DNA from: Lineus longissimus
Lineage: Eukaryota; Nemertea; Pilidiophora; Heteronemertea; Lineidae
Direction: 5' to 3'
Assembly: GCF_910592395.1 (NCBI RefSeq)
Contig: NC_088324.1
Coordinates: forward strand, 13,666,953-13,730,952
DNA: 64,000 nucleotides
Below, piece after piece: positions 10,637 through 21,801 of the stretch. Below the pieces are notes generated by a model. The model worked only from the letters and a program-made list of their open reading frames with translations, had not been told where the DNA came from and made no database searches. Position 1 is the first letter of the stretch; every line of letters begins with the position of its first letter. Both the position numbers and the translations under genes were made by a program.

Positions 10637-12375
10637 ATGAGGCTAGCTGATCTCTGACAGCTGAATCACCAATGTAGTGTATGTATCGAGTGTTGTAATA
10701 AAAAACTTGAGATATATTGCACAAGCTATCTTGTCGTGAGTAAGAATTTTTCAATGGATTCTTTGTTTTTTCTCGGCAACTCTGCAACACTTCGCATAAT
10801 TCTTTGACATTTTCTAGTTAATCTTGACATTTGATTTTGAAAGAAACTCATTGATCCGGCACATTGCCAACCTCGATCAATGTCAAAGAGACAGAAACAA
10901 CGATGGAGGCAAATCAGAAAAAATAATCTGCCTCGTCTCAATTGCATATCTGCGTATCTTTGCTTATAGTTTATATTTCGCATAAGGTTGAATTTCAGCA
11001 GTTTGAGAAGAATTCATAAAAGATGAATGATTTATCCTAAGCGACTTGGTTTTCGGTGCCAGACTAGATTGAATACCACAGCTCATTTCTCTCTCAATCC
11101 CGGCCTTATCCTCTCAGCCAATGCATATTAAGATATCAATTCAACCGTACGGTGATGCAGTGGCTTTGGCTAGGATTACCAGACCCGACTTCAGAATGTC
11201 ATTAGTCTGGAAACCTTGTATGGAATTACTTCTGATGGACTTTGAAATTGGATGCTGACATTTTCGGAGTTGAGACAGGTTTCCCTCTTAACAATGTGAG
11301 TGTGGTTTTAGAACGATTTTCCGGGATAGTAATGCGTTTATAACTGATTGGGAATTCAGCAGCAACAGTCGTGTTCATCAAATCTTTTACAATGTTTTCA
11401 CATAGTACCACCTAACCTCCTCAGATCATTAGTTCCCCATCATCCTTCAGTCAAGCTGAACGTAGCCCCGCCAGACATGGGTTAGTGTCGGCTCTCAAAT
11501 CATCCCCTCTTACTGCCAGTATTTAATCAGCAGGATCTACCTTTGGACACTAGCAGTTCCGGGTTGATGACCAGAGAGGTTGATTTTGCTATTCAGAAAG
11601 AACTTACCCGGTAAGATGAAATAAACTGCCACACAGACAAACGACTATTGCATCTTGATGTAAACTTTTTTCTTGCAGTACAAATGCAACAGGTTGTTTA
11701 AGATATTTATTGGAAACTTATTCAGAATATCGATCCCTTAGGTTCACTGAATCCAGCTGTCTTATTGCAGGCTTTGATAATAATGGCAACATTTGACTTT
11801 GCTCTCAAAGTCACAACCAAAAAGTTGGGATTTCCAGTTGAACCTGCATATTGTTTTGACAGTTGCCTTGACTACCATCTAACAATCTCACTATCACCTA
11901 TCGTGTCACCCCCCTGTCATATGTAAGTCAAATCACTTTGAGGAAACAGTGTGGATGTCTTAGTTGTGTTTTCTGATACTCTTATGGATTCGTCTCTTGA
12001 AGGTGGTGTTTGGGGATAGCTTTCACTTCTTATTTCTGGACTAACTTTCAAAAAATGAGGTGAGGGAAAGGTGAATGAGGACCAACTAACAATTCTGCTT
12101 GTGGAAGCTGAAATATCTTTCAGGATATATCATTCAGATTGATGTGCTCTGTTCTCTTCAGATTCTTGGCACTTCAGACTTACGTGGTAGGCCTATTGCT
12201 CTGATCTGGTAGAAACTTCAGCATTCTACTCTACACTTGTATTGCGTTACATTGTCCCTTATAACATGGTCTTATTTCAAAGCATTTTAGACCAGCGTTC
12301 AAGCGTTCACAACACTTTTAACATCTGATGGATATCAACAAAGTGTTCAAACTTTTCTTCTTTCTGTCTTTGCAG
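10637..12375. other. No gene recognised
   Basis: Isolated open frames occur on the minus strand (10983-10726, 11411-11226), the first with a hydrophobic stretch, but neither has a recognisable domain or a supported splice structure. A strong-looking minus-strand donor (ACCGG followed by GTAAGT) sits near 11.6 kb with no clear exon attached. The region should contain the upstream exons or promoter of the C1orf21-like gene and perhaps of the minus-strand tail gene. Confidence 0.4.
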
Positions 12376-12424
12376 AGTTCTGTTGTGCACTGGTTGAACA
12401 ATCTCAATGAAGTTCCACATGAAG

Positions 12425-15400
12425 ATGGGTTGTGGTCGAAGCAAGACGATGTCAATGCATGACACCAACGGTGAACAAGAGCAAGATATGTACTCCAAGA
12501 GTGCCGAGCAAAAGATACACAGAGATTCCGGTACGTCTGCTAATGAAAGCTTTTTGTGAATATTGAAACACGCCAAACACGAAATATGAAATCTTATATA
12601 CAAAACATTTTTATTTAGTTTGCAACAAGTTACATTAGTTTCCAAAAAAAGGAAAGGAAATAAAACATAACACATAAAATAAACGAGTCGTCCATGGCAA
12701 CAGAAAAGCTGTATACTAACATACCCCTTGGCCACAAAGGACCTCACCATAACTGCTATATCCCAAGTCCACCCTGTCTGCAGATAATCTGTCACTGTAC
12801 AGTAGGTGAACTGGTTTTCCCTCTGGAGTTCATCACCATGCTAAGCTCTAGTGGACCGCATAAACGTTGGTTCTAACTGTCTTCAGCAGTGTATGACCTA
12901 ACTCCTACCCTCATCTTGATAATGCTAATTTCTTATTCCCATGACATTTGTGGACCCTCGATGCATTGTGTCCTATGCTGGAGTATTACAAATTAAGTCT
13001 GCATTAATGCATTAGCAATAGCATGATAATAACAGCAAACATTTATGGTACGTTACAGCTTAGAACAGGATAATGTAAAAATATGGAGTCCGGAACTGTT
13101 TTGAGAAAAAACAATTTACCACCTGGAGGCTTATATCGATCCTCAATGAGTTTTATTGTTTTCAAATATCTTTCTAGATGAGAAATCTCACTCGCACTAT
13201 CGGCACCACAAAAAGAAAGAGTCACCAGGAAATGAGACGCCCTTGTCGTGGGACAAAGGATCCAACTACGACACGATATCAAATCAAACGTTATTTAGTA
13301 TGAACAGTGTAAACCAAAAAATTAGTGTCACGTCGAGCTTGGGTAGTGTCGAATCTGGGCTACGGCCGGATAATTGGCAGACAACGGACAATGCTCAGAA
13401 TAAAAAGGAGTTTTCATCGCCAAGTAAAGATGTAAGTAGAAGCAACCATCAAAGTAAACTAACGGCGTAACCTTATGTCATCGTTATATCCCAACGCTTA
13501 CTTTTGAATATGATCACCGTCACTGCGAATGTCTGCCTGATATTTCTATTTTGAAATGAAAAGTCGCCTTTTCTTCTTCAGGATAAACAGGGAACACAAA
13601 CCAAGACAGCTTTTAAAGACAAGGTTTCAAACACTGGGCCGTTGCATTCTAATACGTAAGTATCCACTTTGCCGAGAGGTAAATTGCCCCATAGGTGTGC
13701 ACTCCTTGAAATGGGCATTCTGGCATTCCAACTTACTGAGGTGGCCTTTCACAGAGGGATTACCAGCGTGGTATGTCTAGATAGATGGAGAAATTGAGAC
13801 TTATTTATCAGGTTACAGTTCCAGACCCCCTCCGAGTGAAAGTCAATACATACCTTGACCTTTCGGCAGGCAATTTAGTCGTTAACATGGTGAATACCAC
13901 TGGTCTGCTGAAGATAAATCAATCATGTTTGATTGGTCAGCTTGATTTAAAGGACCTCCGCACGCCATCCTTATTGACTCTTGATTGGCAAAACTGGCAA
14001 CTTTGATTCTGTATTGTTAATGCAGCAAATACATAAATGCCTCGTAAAGCATCATTGTGATTCATCTGCTTGCTGACCATATATATCTGCTGTCCTCCGG
14101 AGGTGTACTACTAAATCGTATCATCGGAGGCGAAATCTTAATTAGAAACCCCAATTAATTAACACCCGGCTCTTGTTGGTACTATTTGCGCCTTATTGGG
14201 TTCCCGGGATTAAGTCGCTTGCTGCCAATTGCCTCTGGGAAACTTTCCACTGTCGTGTCACCAAGCTGGTGCAGCCCATCCTGGCTGTACCAATTATTCC
14301 CCAGTGTCTTGGAGCTGAGCCGTATATCTGATCCAGGATTACTTGTAACTGACACTTTAATTCAACAGTTGTCTGGGGACATTCTTAGCCAAGGCAATCT
14401 ATTACTGTGTAATGAACACTGTGTTGATTGGTAACGTTGAACAACATGAGGGCCATTGTCAAAATGAGATGCGAATGCCAACCCCATTGAAAGAAGCTGC
14501 TGGGGTAATCTAAGATGGAGGATTATTTGCCAGCTAGTGGATATTCGTCGTCACGTTGGTAGCCCTTGATGGAGGAATACCCCCATTTCTTAGGGTGTGT
14601 AGCATATTGTACCGTATGCATGCAACGTACAGCCATCTGCCGATTGTCACAACCATTTAACCCCTCGTAGTCCAGGTCCTAATTGTCCCTTTTCTCCCCC
14701 TATCTTATTGCAGTTCTAACAAAGCACAGGATAGACGGTAGGTTATCGTGGCAAGATTTTATAAAAACATCAAAACTGTTTACAAAATTCTCAGGCTCAG
14801 GCAAAGAGGTTTTGACTGACTTGAGTTGATTTCATATGGCGTGTATCAAAGCGCTACACAAACTAGAGATTTTCGATGCCGAGATATGAGATTATTATCG
14901 CTGTGATGAGAGACAAACAGGACAGTCGTCACTTGTTTGAGGTTTGTCACAGCGATGGCCGATGCTTGTCGCAGGCACTTGCACTGACAACTGAACAAAC
15001 TGGTTTCAGGTGTGAAAATGAATCACAGAAGCGTCTTCTAAATCTGTCCATACTCGTTTTTCTGCCAGGAGAATCGCCTAGTGGTTCCCGATTTCTATTC
15101 AACATTCAGAATAGTGATTGTGGCAGTTTTCTCCCAACCACAATTATTGCATGACAGATTAATTTTTTTGACGACGTTTTATGTTCTTCTTTCAGAAATA
15201 TATCAGATAGTCAGCTAGAGTTCTTCCGATTATTAGATGAAAAAATTGAACGGGTAGGTCTTTCCTCCAGGTTATGTTACACACCTTGGCTCCAGCCCTA
15301 GGTAGGCTAATGGAGGACTACAATGTTCGAATGTACGCTTTGTATCACAAGCCCACTCATTTAGGAAGGCATTAGGAAGTTTTTGCATATTATAGTTTAT

Positions 15401-15521
15401 CTAACATTAGTTCATGTGGGACAATGGTGTGTAGAATGATTCAGAATTGTAGGTTTTAGATTGATTGAAGACTTTATTGTTTCAGGGAGGTAGTGAGTAT
15501 ATATCAGATGAAGAATCATAG
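12425..15521 (+). CDS. C1orf21: C1orf21-like small lipid-modified protein (175 aa)
   Basis: Five coding exons join in frame: 12425-12530, 13178-13431, 13582-13655, 15196-15253 and 15486-15521. All have GT-AG borders. The protein starts MGCGRSKTMSMHDTNGEQEQ and ends NISDSQLEFFRLLDEKIER then GGSEYISDEES. The C-terminal block is the hallmark of vertebrate C1orf21 (PIG13), where it reads close to SQQEFFRMLDEKIEKG before an acidic tail. Met-Gly-Cys at the start predicts N-myristoylation plus palmitoylation and membrane attachment; the vertebrate protein's function is unknown. An upstream in-frame stop (TGA at 12395-12397) bounds the frame. Two in-frame ATGs (12407, 12419) precede the chosen one, which has the best start context and the family's MGC. 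Exon 2 adds a Ser/Asn-rich linker, making the protein longer than the ~120-aa vertebrate form. Confidence 0.85.
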
Positions 15522-16425
15522 CATCTTGGTCGATTGGCAGCACCGGACAGTTGGAAATGTCGCTGGTGATAGATCAGATGGAGGTGCTGAGAGTATCGTG
15601 GAACTTGATTGTGGAAGGACCTGAAAGTCTGGAAATTAGTCCTCAGTCTGGCAATCGTGGTAATGTCAGTGGCAAAGGATGGATGAATGTCAGAGATTGG
15701 ATTGACAATCTGTGTTTCTTTGATCGAGATAGGAAGGTGCAATGCTGTTTGGGATTCGACAGAATGGAGAGACACCTGTAGAGCTGGTTTTCAGTATGCT
15801 CGGTGCGGACAACCTGTTTAATTTTCAGTACAAAAGAATTGAAAATGTTGAGAATGTTCAAAAAATGGAGCCGCTGTGTCAGGTCCTGCCCCAAACTTTT
15901 GGCCAAACCAATTCCGGTGTAGGCCTACATTTTAACTCCACCCTTTCAAACTCAGTTTTAGTACTGTGCCACTGTGGCTCACTCTCCCAGGATGGGTGGA
16001 TGCAAAAATCATGATCGTGAAAAATATGTTTTTCATTGACATCTGTGGGGTATTGAAGTGCCCAGCACCTGCTCCGACCTGCGAAGACTTGAATGCCACT
16101 GGCAAGCAGTGCTGTGATCAACTGAAATGTATGCAGGTACATTTTTTAATTATGTGTAAATTGTAAATAAGTACTGTACATTCTGATTCAAGCTGACTTG
16201 GCTCAATTTGTGTACTTGCTATAGTGCGTAATACGCAATCTTTTGTCAAAGTTGGTTTGGATATATCTGTATACTAGTAATTTATGATAAATTCTTCACC
16301 CAAAAGTTCCACTGTTTGTATTAGGGTCGTCAAGATTGTGGTTTTCCCCCGATACCCAATCCTTTACTTTGTATAAAATCGTGGTGGGTGTGCAGTTTTT
16401 GAAAATAAACTAAAAACAAAAAAGT
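15522..16425 (+). promoter_or_regulatory. Likely 3' UTR and poly(A) signal of the C1orf21-like gene
   Basis: The first plus-strand AATAAA I find after the stop is at 16404-16409, giving a 3' UTR of roughly 0.9 kb. Later signals cannot be excluded. No further coding exon was seen. Confidence 0.4.
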
Positions 16426-17639
16426 TCAAGTGTCCTCGTAGTAACTCAAGATTTTCTACGATGTTATCAGTATTATAATCAGTTCTTGTACATGTATCGT
16501 AGCGTAAATTATTATGTAAACTAGTCACTCGATCAGAACGGTGTGGATTCGTTTCAAATTTTGAATACAGCTGGTTTACCGGTGTATCATGTACAAGTAC
16601 ATGTACCGTAGTTAGTTGTAATCACATGTTAAAGCTAGTGGTAAAATACTATGATTATAAAGTCATGTCTTGTGTCAAATTGTAATGCCACAGGGCAGGT
16701 TGTTTCGTACATGGTGGATCAGGTATCGGTTTAAGAGTGCCCGGGCAGTTCTGCCGAAGCACACGTCAGGTCAACCGATCCTTTACCCACCCTTTAAGTC
16801 CTTTCTTGTCTGTATCTAGTCAATACTGTAAAACCTGAAAATGTTGATGACTCGAACTTGAATCGAGGCGTTAAATTAGGACCCAAGGATTGGCTGTGAA
16901 TCACTGACAGGATTTGGGGTAGACACACAGGCATCGATTGCATGCATTAGGATTGATCTAAGTTACTGATCAGATCGGGTCAGGAATCCTTTTCTTCGAG
17001 GAATGGGACATCAGGACAGCAAATTGTTCAGGTTTTCAGTATCAAAGTCATCTATATTTCTATTCTAGTGATCTCTTTACAATGTTTTATTATTCCCTTT
17101 GAATTATGTTCATTTATGTTGAATTATGTTTAATCATTCTTTATGTTGAAATCATATACATACAATATGAGATATCCAATTGTTATCAATTCTGTATAAA
17201 AGATTGAATCTATTCACAGGCAATTGATTGATATCGATTGTGTACTGCAGCATTGGTAGCAACATATAATTGGTATGACATCATCTGCCTGTGAAATTTT
17301 CATCCACTCTTTGTAAATATTATGCTCAGTGTACACTGGCTTCAAAAGTACTGTTTTCTGCAACCATGATCTGTGATGCTCTAAAATAGATAAGAAAATG
17401 GAGTAAAAAAACTGCCAACCAGGGTCCTCATGGTTGTAGAAAACAAATGTTGTCACTAACACTGACGTTAATTTAGCGTTATCTCCTTCAGTTAACACAT
17501 GTATTTAATACTAAGTTAAATTAACTTTAGCATTAGTGACAAAACTTGTTTTAAACAACTGGGCCCCGACTTCATGTACATGTCATAATGTTGCTGCGTG
17601 AGAATGAGAGTGACATATTCATGCAGTTTGGTCCTGGTG
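16426..17639. other. No gene recognised
   Basis: AT-rich sequence with ACATGTAC-type short palindromes near 16.49 and 16.59 kb. No coding evidence. Confidence 0.5.
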
Positions 17640-18290
17640 ACAATGAGTGCTGCCATGCAGCTTTACATTTTACTGTGTCTGCTCCTCCAGTTTCTATATG
17701 AGGACAGTCTCCTCCAAGTGTGTCTGTCCTCACCAGAGACGAACCTGTCTAATAGGCACGAGGACACTCTCATCCAGGGAATGTTGTCTTGTCCTTAAAA
17801 TAGTCTTGTCTCCGCACTCCTCCAATAGCTAGAGTGGTTTCACGTGACATCGTCGCCTGCCACACTGGAGGAACAGACAAAAGAGAGCAAGCCAAAATGA
17901 CCATGACTGCATTTGATTCAGTTGATTAAGTCAGGCATGATAAATCATTGTTTTGCTGGCTGTGAAAACACTGAGCATTGAGGGAAGAGACATTCAACTT
18001 ATGTGGTTTTCCCTCTTAATTTCCTTGGACATTAATTATGATGACAGTCCTCTCCAGGTGGGATTCAAACCATCTCTAAAAGAACAGTATCCTCCAATTG
18101 TAAACATCGATTAGACATGCTTCGAATGCAGGTGTCCTCCAAGTGGGTGTTGGGCTTTTGTTGAGACATCTGTCTCAAATAGACATGAGGACAATCCTGG
18201 GAATATTATATCCAGAAAGTCATGCGTCTCCTCCAGTTTTGAACGTGTTGCGAGACACTTGTCTTATGTCCTAATTGTGTCAATCAGTAC
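17640..18290. repeat. Degenerate short repeats built on a TCCTCCA core
   Basis: The words GACAGTCTCCTCCAAGTG, GACACTCTCATCCAGG, GACAGTCCTCTCCAGGTG, CAGTATCCTCCAATTG, GTGTCCTCCAAGTGGG and GACAATCCTGG recur at irregular spacing. They look like an old, diverged repeat array. It lies just left of the 1.32-kb tandem duplication. Confidence 0.5.
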
Positions 18291-18573
18291 TGCCAAGTGT
18301 TCTTTAACTCTTAGAGATATAAACCCAAGTTGTCCATATTGATATGGTATTGTAAGTTGTCAAATCGAGCGTAAATACATTCTGTCAAAATGTTATTTTT
18401 CAATCTGTGTTGGGTTTTTTGCATATAAGAACCCCTTCCCTTAGCTGATTTCCATTTACTCATTCCACACATAACCATGCACTTCAAAGTGGCTAAATTT
18501 AAGAATGTTCCATAATTTGGTATTGCCCCAGACTGTTACCAGGAAAAAAAAATCATATTTTTGTTGACTCTTC

Positions 18574-19895
18574 CAGCTGGTTATTAGTTCCACAAAGACA
18601 TTTCGACTCTTCCATTTGGTTATCTCAGTTTCAAGCTTTCCATGTAGGATGTAGTAAGACAAAGGCTAAACAGATCCTTTTCAGATACATCCTGTTGCAA
18701 GGAATATTTCCGCAGGAGAGAGATAGGTTGAGACAGTGTCTCAGTGTTGGCCCATGGTTACAAGGTTTTATAAATCCTTTTCTGAGACATTCAGAAAATA
18801 GCAAGGAGGATTGCACCAGTATGTTCAACCGGAGCGAGAGAGATATGTTTTGAAGAGGCACCCAGGTCACTCGTCAGGGGTCTTAGACGGGCAGTGCCAC
18901 ATTCATGCGATGTTAGTCACAACCAGTGTCTTTGGGAAGATCACGGCCAAAGCGGATTTAAACAATTCCAAAGGGGCCGTGGTTATGCCGAAGACACATA
19001 ATGGTTGTGACTGGTCAGAATTGATTGTGCACAGAGTGACTTGGGCCATTCACATTTCCCGCCCAAACCAACTTCAAGGCTTAGTCCCTGTCCCTCCTTC
19101 ATGTAAGCCCCTTTCAATGTCTGACTGAAACTACAGAGATAGGCTGTGATGATGTCTCAAGCCAGGTCCTTGTTTACAAGGCTTTGTAGATCCCTTCCTG
19201 AGACATCCTGTGAAGGGCAGCTACAACGATTTTAAGGGCATTTTATCTGATGGCCTGGAATGAAGACATTGTCACACCCTGTCCTTGATCTGTGGAGCCT
19301 CCAGGATCAGATAGGAAGACATTGTCACAACCTAGCTCTGACCAGTTGGACATACCTTAACAGATACATCGAGCAGCAGGAGCCAGGCATCGTGCAAGGG
19401 TAAATTACAACCAATGCCGTTGGTTGTTTAGAGCGCGGCCTTTTTATTTGGGGGGCCAATCAGCAGGTTGCTTTGCTTGTCCTCAGAAAGCATTGGTGTA
19501 ACAGGAAAAAACAACCTCCAGGAGTCAAGTCCTGTCAATTTCTTAGATTCAAGGGCTGTGATGCACACAGCAAGGAACCCGAAAACGACTCCGCTGGTGA
19601 TGTAACAGGAAGATATGTCCTCAAGGATTAGAGTCCTGCCTTATTCTGAATACTGAAGGGCTGGGATGCCTACCAGCAAAGAACTCGTATATCCTATCAG
19701 ACCATGGCTTTCCTCATGGTGTAATAGGAAGATAAATCCTTCACGAGCTGAAGTCGTTTTTTTGTGCAGGGATAAAATAGTTGTGGTGTCCAACCAACCT
19801 CTGTGCATACCATGATAAAACAAAGCCATGTTTTATAAACATGCCATTATTGTTAAAGAATCTGAAGAGCATCATACTCGATATGAAAATCTTCT
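18574..19895. repeat. 1.32-kb tandem duplication, copy 1
   Basis: This block recurs immediately afterwards at 19896-21223, starting in both places with CAGCTGGTTATTAG. The offset grows only from 1322 to about 1331 bp along the unit. Inside the unit are older sub-repeats: GGTTACAAGG near 18.76 kb echoes GTTTACAAGG near 19.17 kb, and GAAGACATTGTCACA occurs twice. A 105-120-bp block containing GTAACAGGAA or GTAATAGGAA recurs three times. An open frame in the unit (18811-19128) encodes YVQPERERYVLKRHPGHSSG and onward; I recognise no domain in it. Confidence 0.9.
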
Positions 19896-21223
19896 CAGCT
19901 GGTTATTAGTTCCACAAAGACATTTCGACTCTTCCATCTCGTTATCTCAGTTTCAAGCTTTCCATGTAGGATGTAGTAAGACAAAGGCTAAACAGATCCT
20001 TTTCAGATACATCCTGTTGCAAGGAATAGTTCAGCAGGAGAGAGATCGGTTGAGACAGTGTCTCAGTGTTGGCCCATGGTTACAAGGTTTTATAAATCCT
20101 TTTCTAAGACATCCAGAAAATAGCAAGGAGGATTGAACCAGTATGTTCAACCGGAGCGAGAGAGATCTGTTTTGAAGAGGCACCCAGGTTACTCGTCAGG
20201 GGTCTTGGACGGGCAGTGCCACATTCCTACGATGTTAGTCACAACCAGTGTCTTTGGGAAGATCACGGCCAAAGCGGAATTAAACAATTCCAAAGGGGCC
20301 GTGGTTATGCCGAAGACACATAATGGTTGTGACTAGTCAGAATTGATTGTGCACAGAGTGACTTGGGCCATTCACATTTCCCACCCAAACCAATTTCGAG
20401 GCCTAGTCCCTGTCCCTCCGTCATGTAAGCCCCTTTCAATATCTGACTGAAACTACAGAGATAGGCTGTGATGATGTCTCAAGCCAGGTCCTTGTTTACA
20501 AGGCTTTGTAGATCCCTTCCTGAGACATCCTGTGAAGGGCAGCTACAAAGATTTTAAGGGCATTTTATCTGAGGGCCTGGAATGAAGACATTGTCACACC
20601 CTGTCCTTGATCTGTGGAGCCTCCAGGATCAGATAGGAAGACATTGTCACAACCTAGCTCTGACCAGTTGGACATACCTTAACAGATGCATCGAGCAGCA
20701 GGAGCCAGGCATCGTGCAAGGGTAAATTACAACCAATGCCGTCGGTTGTTTAGAGCGCGGCCTTTTTATTTGGGGGGTCAATCAGCAGGTTGCTTTACTT
20801 GTCCTCAGAAATCATTGGTGTAACAGGAAAATACATCCTCCAGGAGTCAAGTCCTGCCAATTTCTTAGATTCAAGGGCTGTGATGCCCACAGCAAGGAAC
20901 ACTGTCCTATCAGAAAACGACTCCGCTGGTGGTGTAACAGGAAGATATGTCCTCCAGGATTAGAGTCCTGCCTAATTCTGAATACTGAAGGGCTAGGATG
21001 CCCACCAGCAAAGAACTCGTATATCCTATCCGACCATGGCGTCTCTCATGGTGTAATAGGAAGATAAATCCTTCACGAGTTGAAGTCGGGTTTTTGTGTA
21101 GGGATAAAAGGGTTGCGGTGTTCAACCAACCTCTGTGCATACCATGATAAAACAAAGCCATATTTCATAACCATGCCTTTATTGTTAAAGAATCTGAAGA
21201 GCATCACACTCAATACGAAAATG
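19896..21223. repeat. 1.32-kb tandem duplication, copy 2
   Basis: A near-identical second copy of 18574-19895, differing by scattered substitutions and small indels (for example an added ACTGTCCTATCAG near 20.9 kb). The frame matching copy 1 (20133-20336) is kept but ends earlier, at GCDstop where copy 1 has GCDW. The copy ends about 580 bp beyond the stop codon of the minus-strand GPCPD1 gene. Confidence 0.9.
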
Positions 21224-21734
21224 CTATTTACAACTATATCAATAATTTCAGAGCCGATACAACTCTGAATATTGAATGAAAGATGGTCATTTTTGCAAGC
21301 AACATTTTTTACACATCCGACACCAAAATAACAGAACCTCTAAAACTAGCCCCAAATTTAACATATGAATAAAATCGTAAAGAATATACAAGTATTTGGT
21401 GGGTGAATGATGCATGTCACCTAATGCCCTGACAAAAGGCCTCGATAATCAATACAAAATATCCAGGTGTGCTTTCAGATTGAGCCTAAAGGACTTTTGT
21501 AGGGGTGTTCTAGAGAGAGGGAAACCAATGTAAGGACAAGGCCTCAATAATCAATACAAAATATATCTTTTCACCCACATCGTGGTTACTATACTATACA
21601 GGTACAAATACTGTGTAGACACTATATAGCCGATTGAGCGATGCCTGTACGTACAACAGGCCTATCTTACATGTGATAGGCCTATGAGAAACAGACATGC
21701 AAAAACTGGTTAATATCGCCAACAGAGTATCTTG

Positions 21735-21740
21735 TTTATT
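21735..21740 (-). promoter_or_regulatory. Poly(A) signal of the GPCPD1-like gene
   Basis: AATAAA on the minus strand (TTTATT at 21735-21740), 62 bases beyond the stop codon, would give a very short 3' UTR. A second minus-strand AATAAA is at 21178-21183, inside repeat copy 2, and could give a longer one. Confidence 0.45.
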
Positions 21741-21801
21741 CTACACACTCCACACCCGTACCCAGCAAATCACACCTTACGGCTTTGCGACGGACCAGTC
21801 A

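Noticed and set aside
10726-10983. Minus-strand frame with a hydrophobic stretch resembling a signal peptide (RLFFLICLHRCFCLF)
   Set aside because: The hydrophobic part is internal and cysteine-rich, with no domain after it and no splice support.
12307-12795. 162-codon open frame on the minus strand
   Set aside because: It lies antisense to the first coding exon of the C1orf21-like gene, and the composition is Cys/Phe-rich without any recognisable domain.
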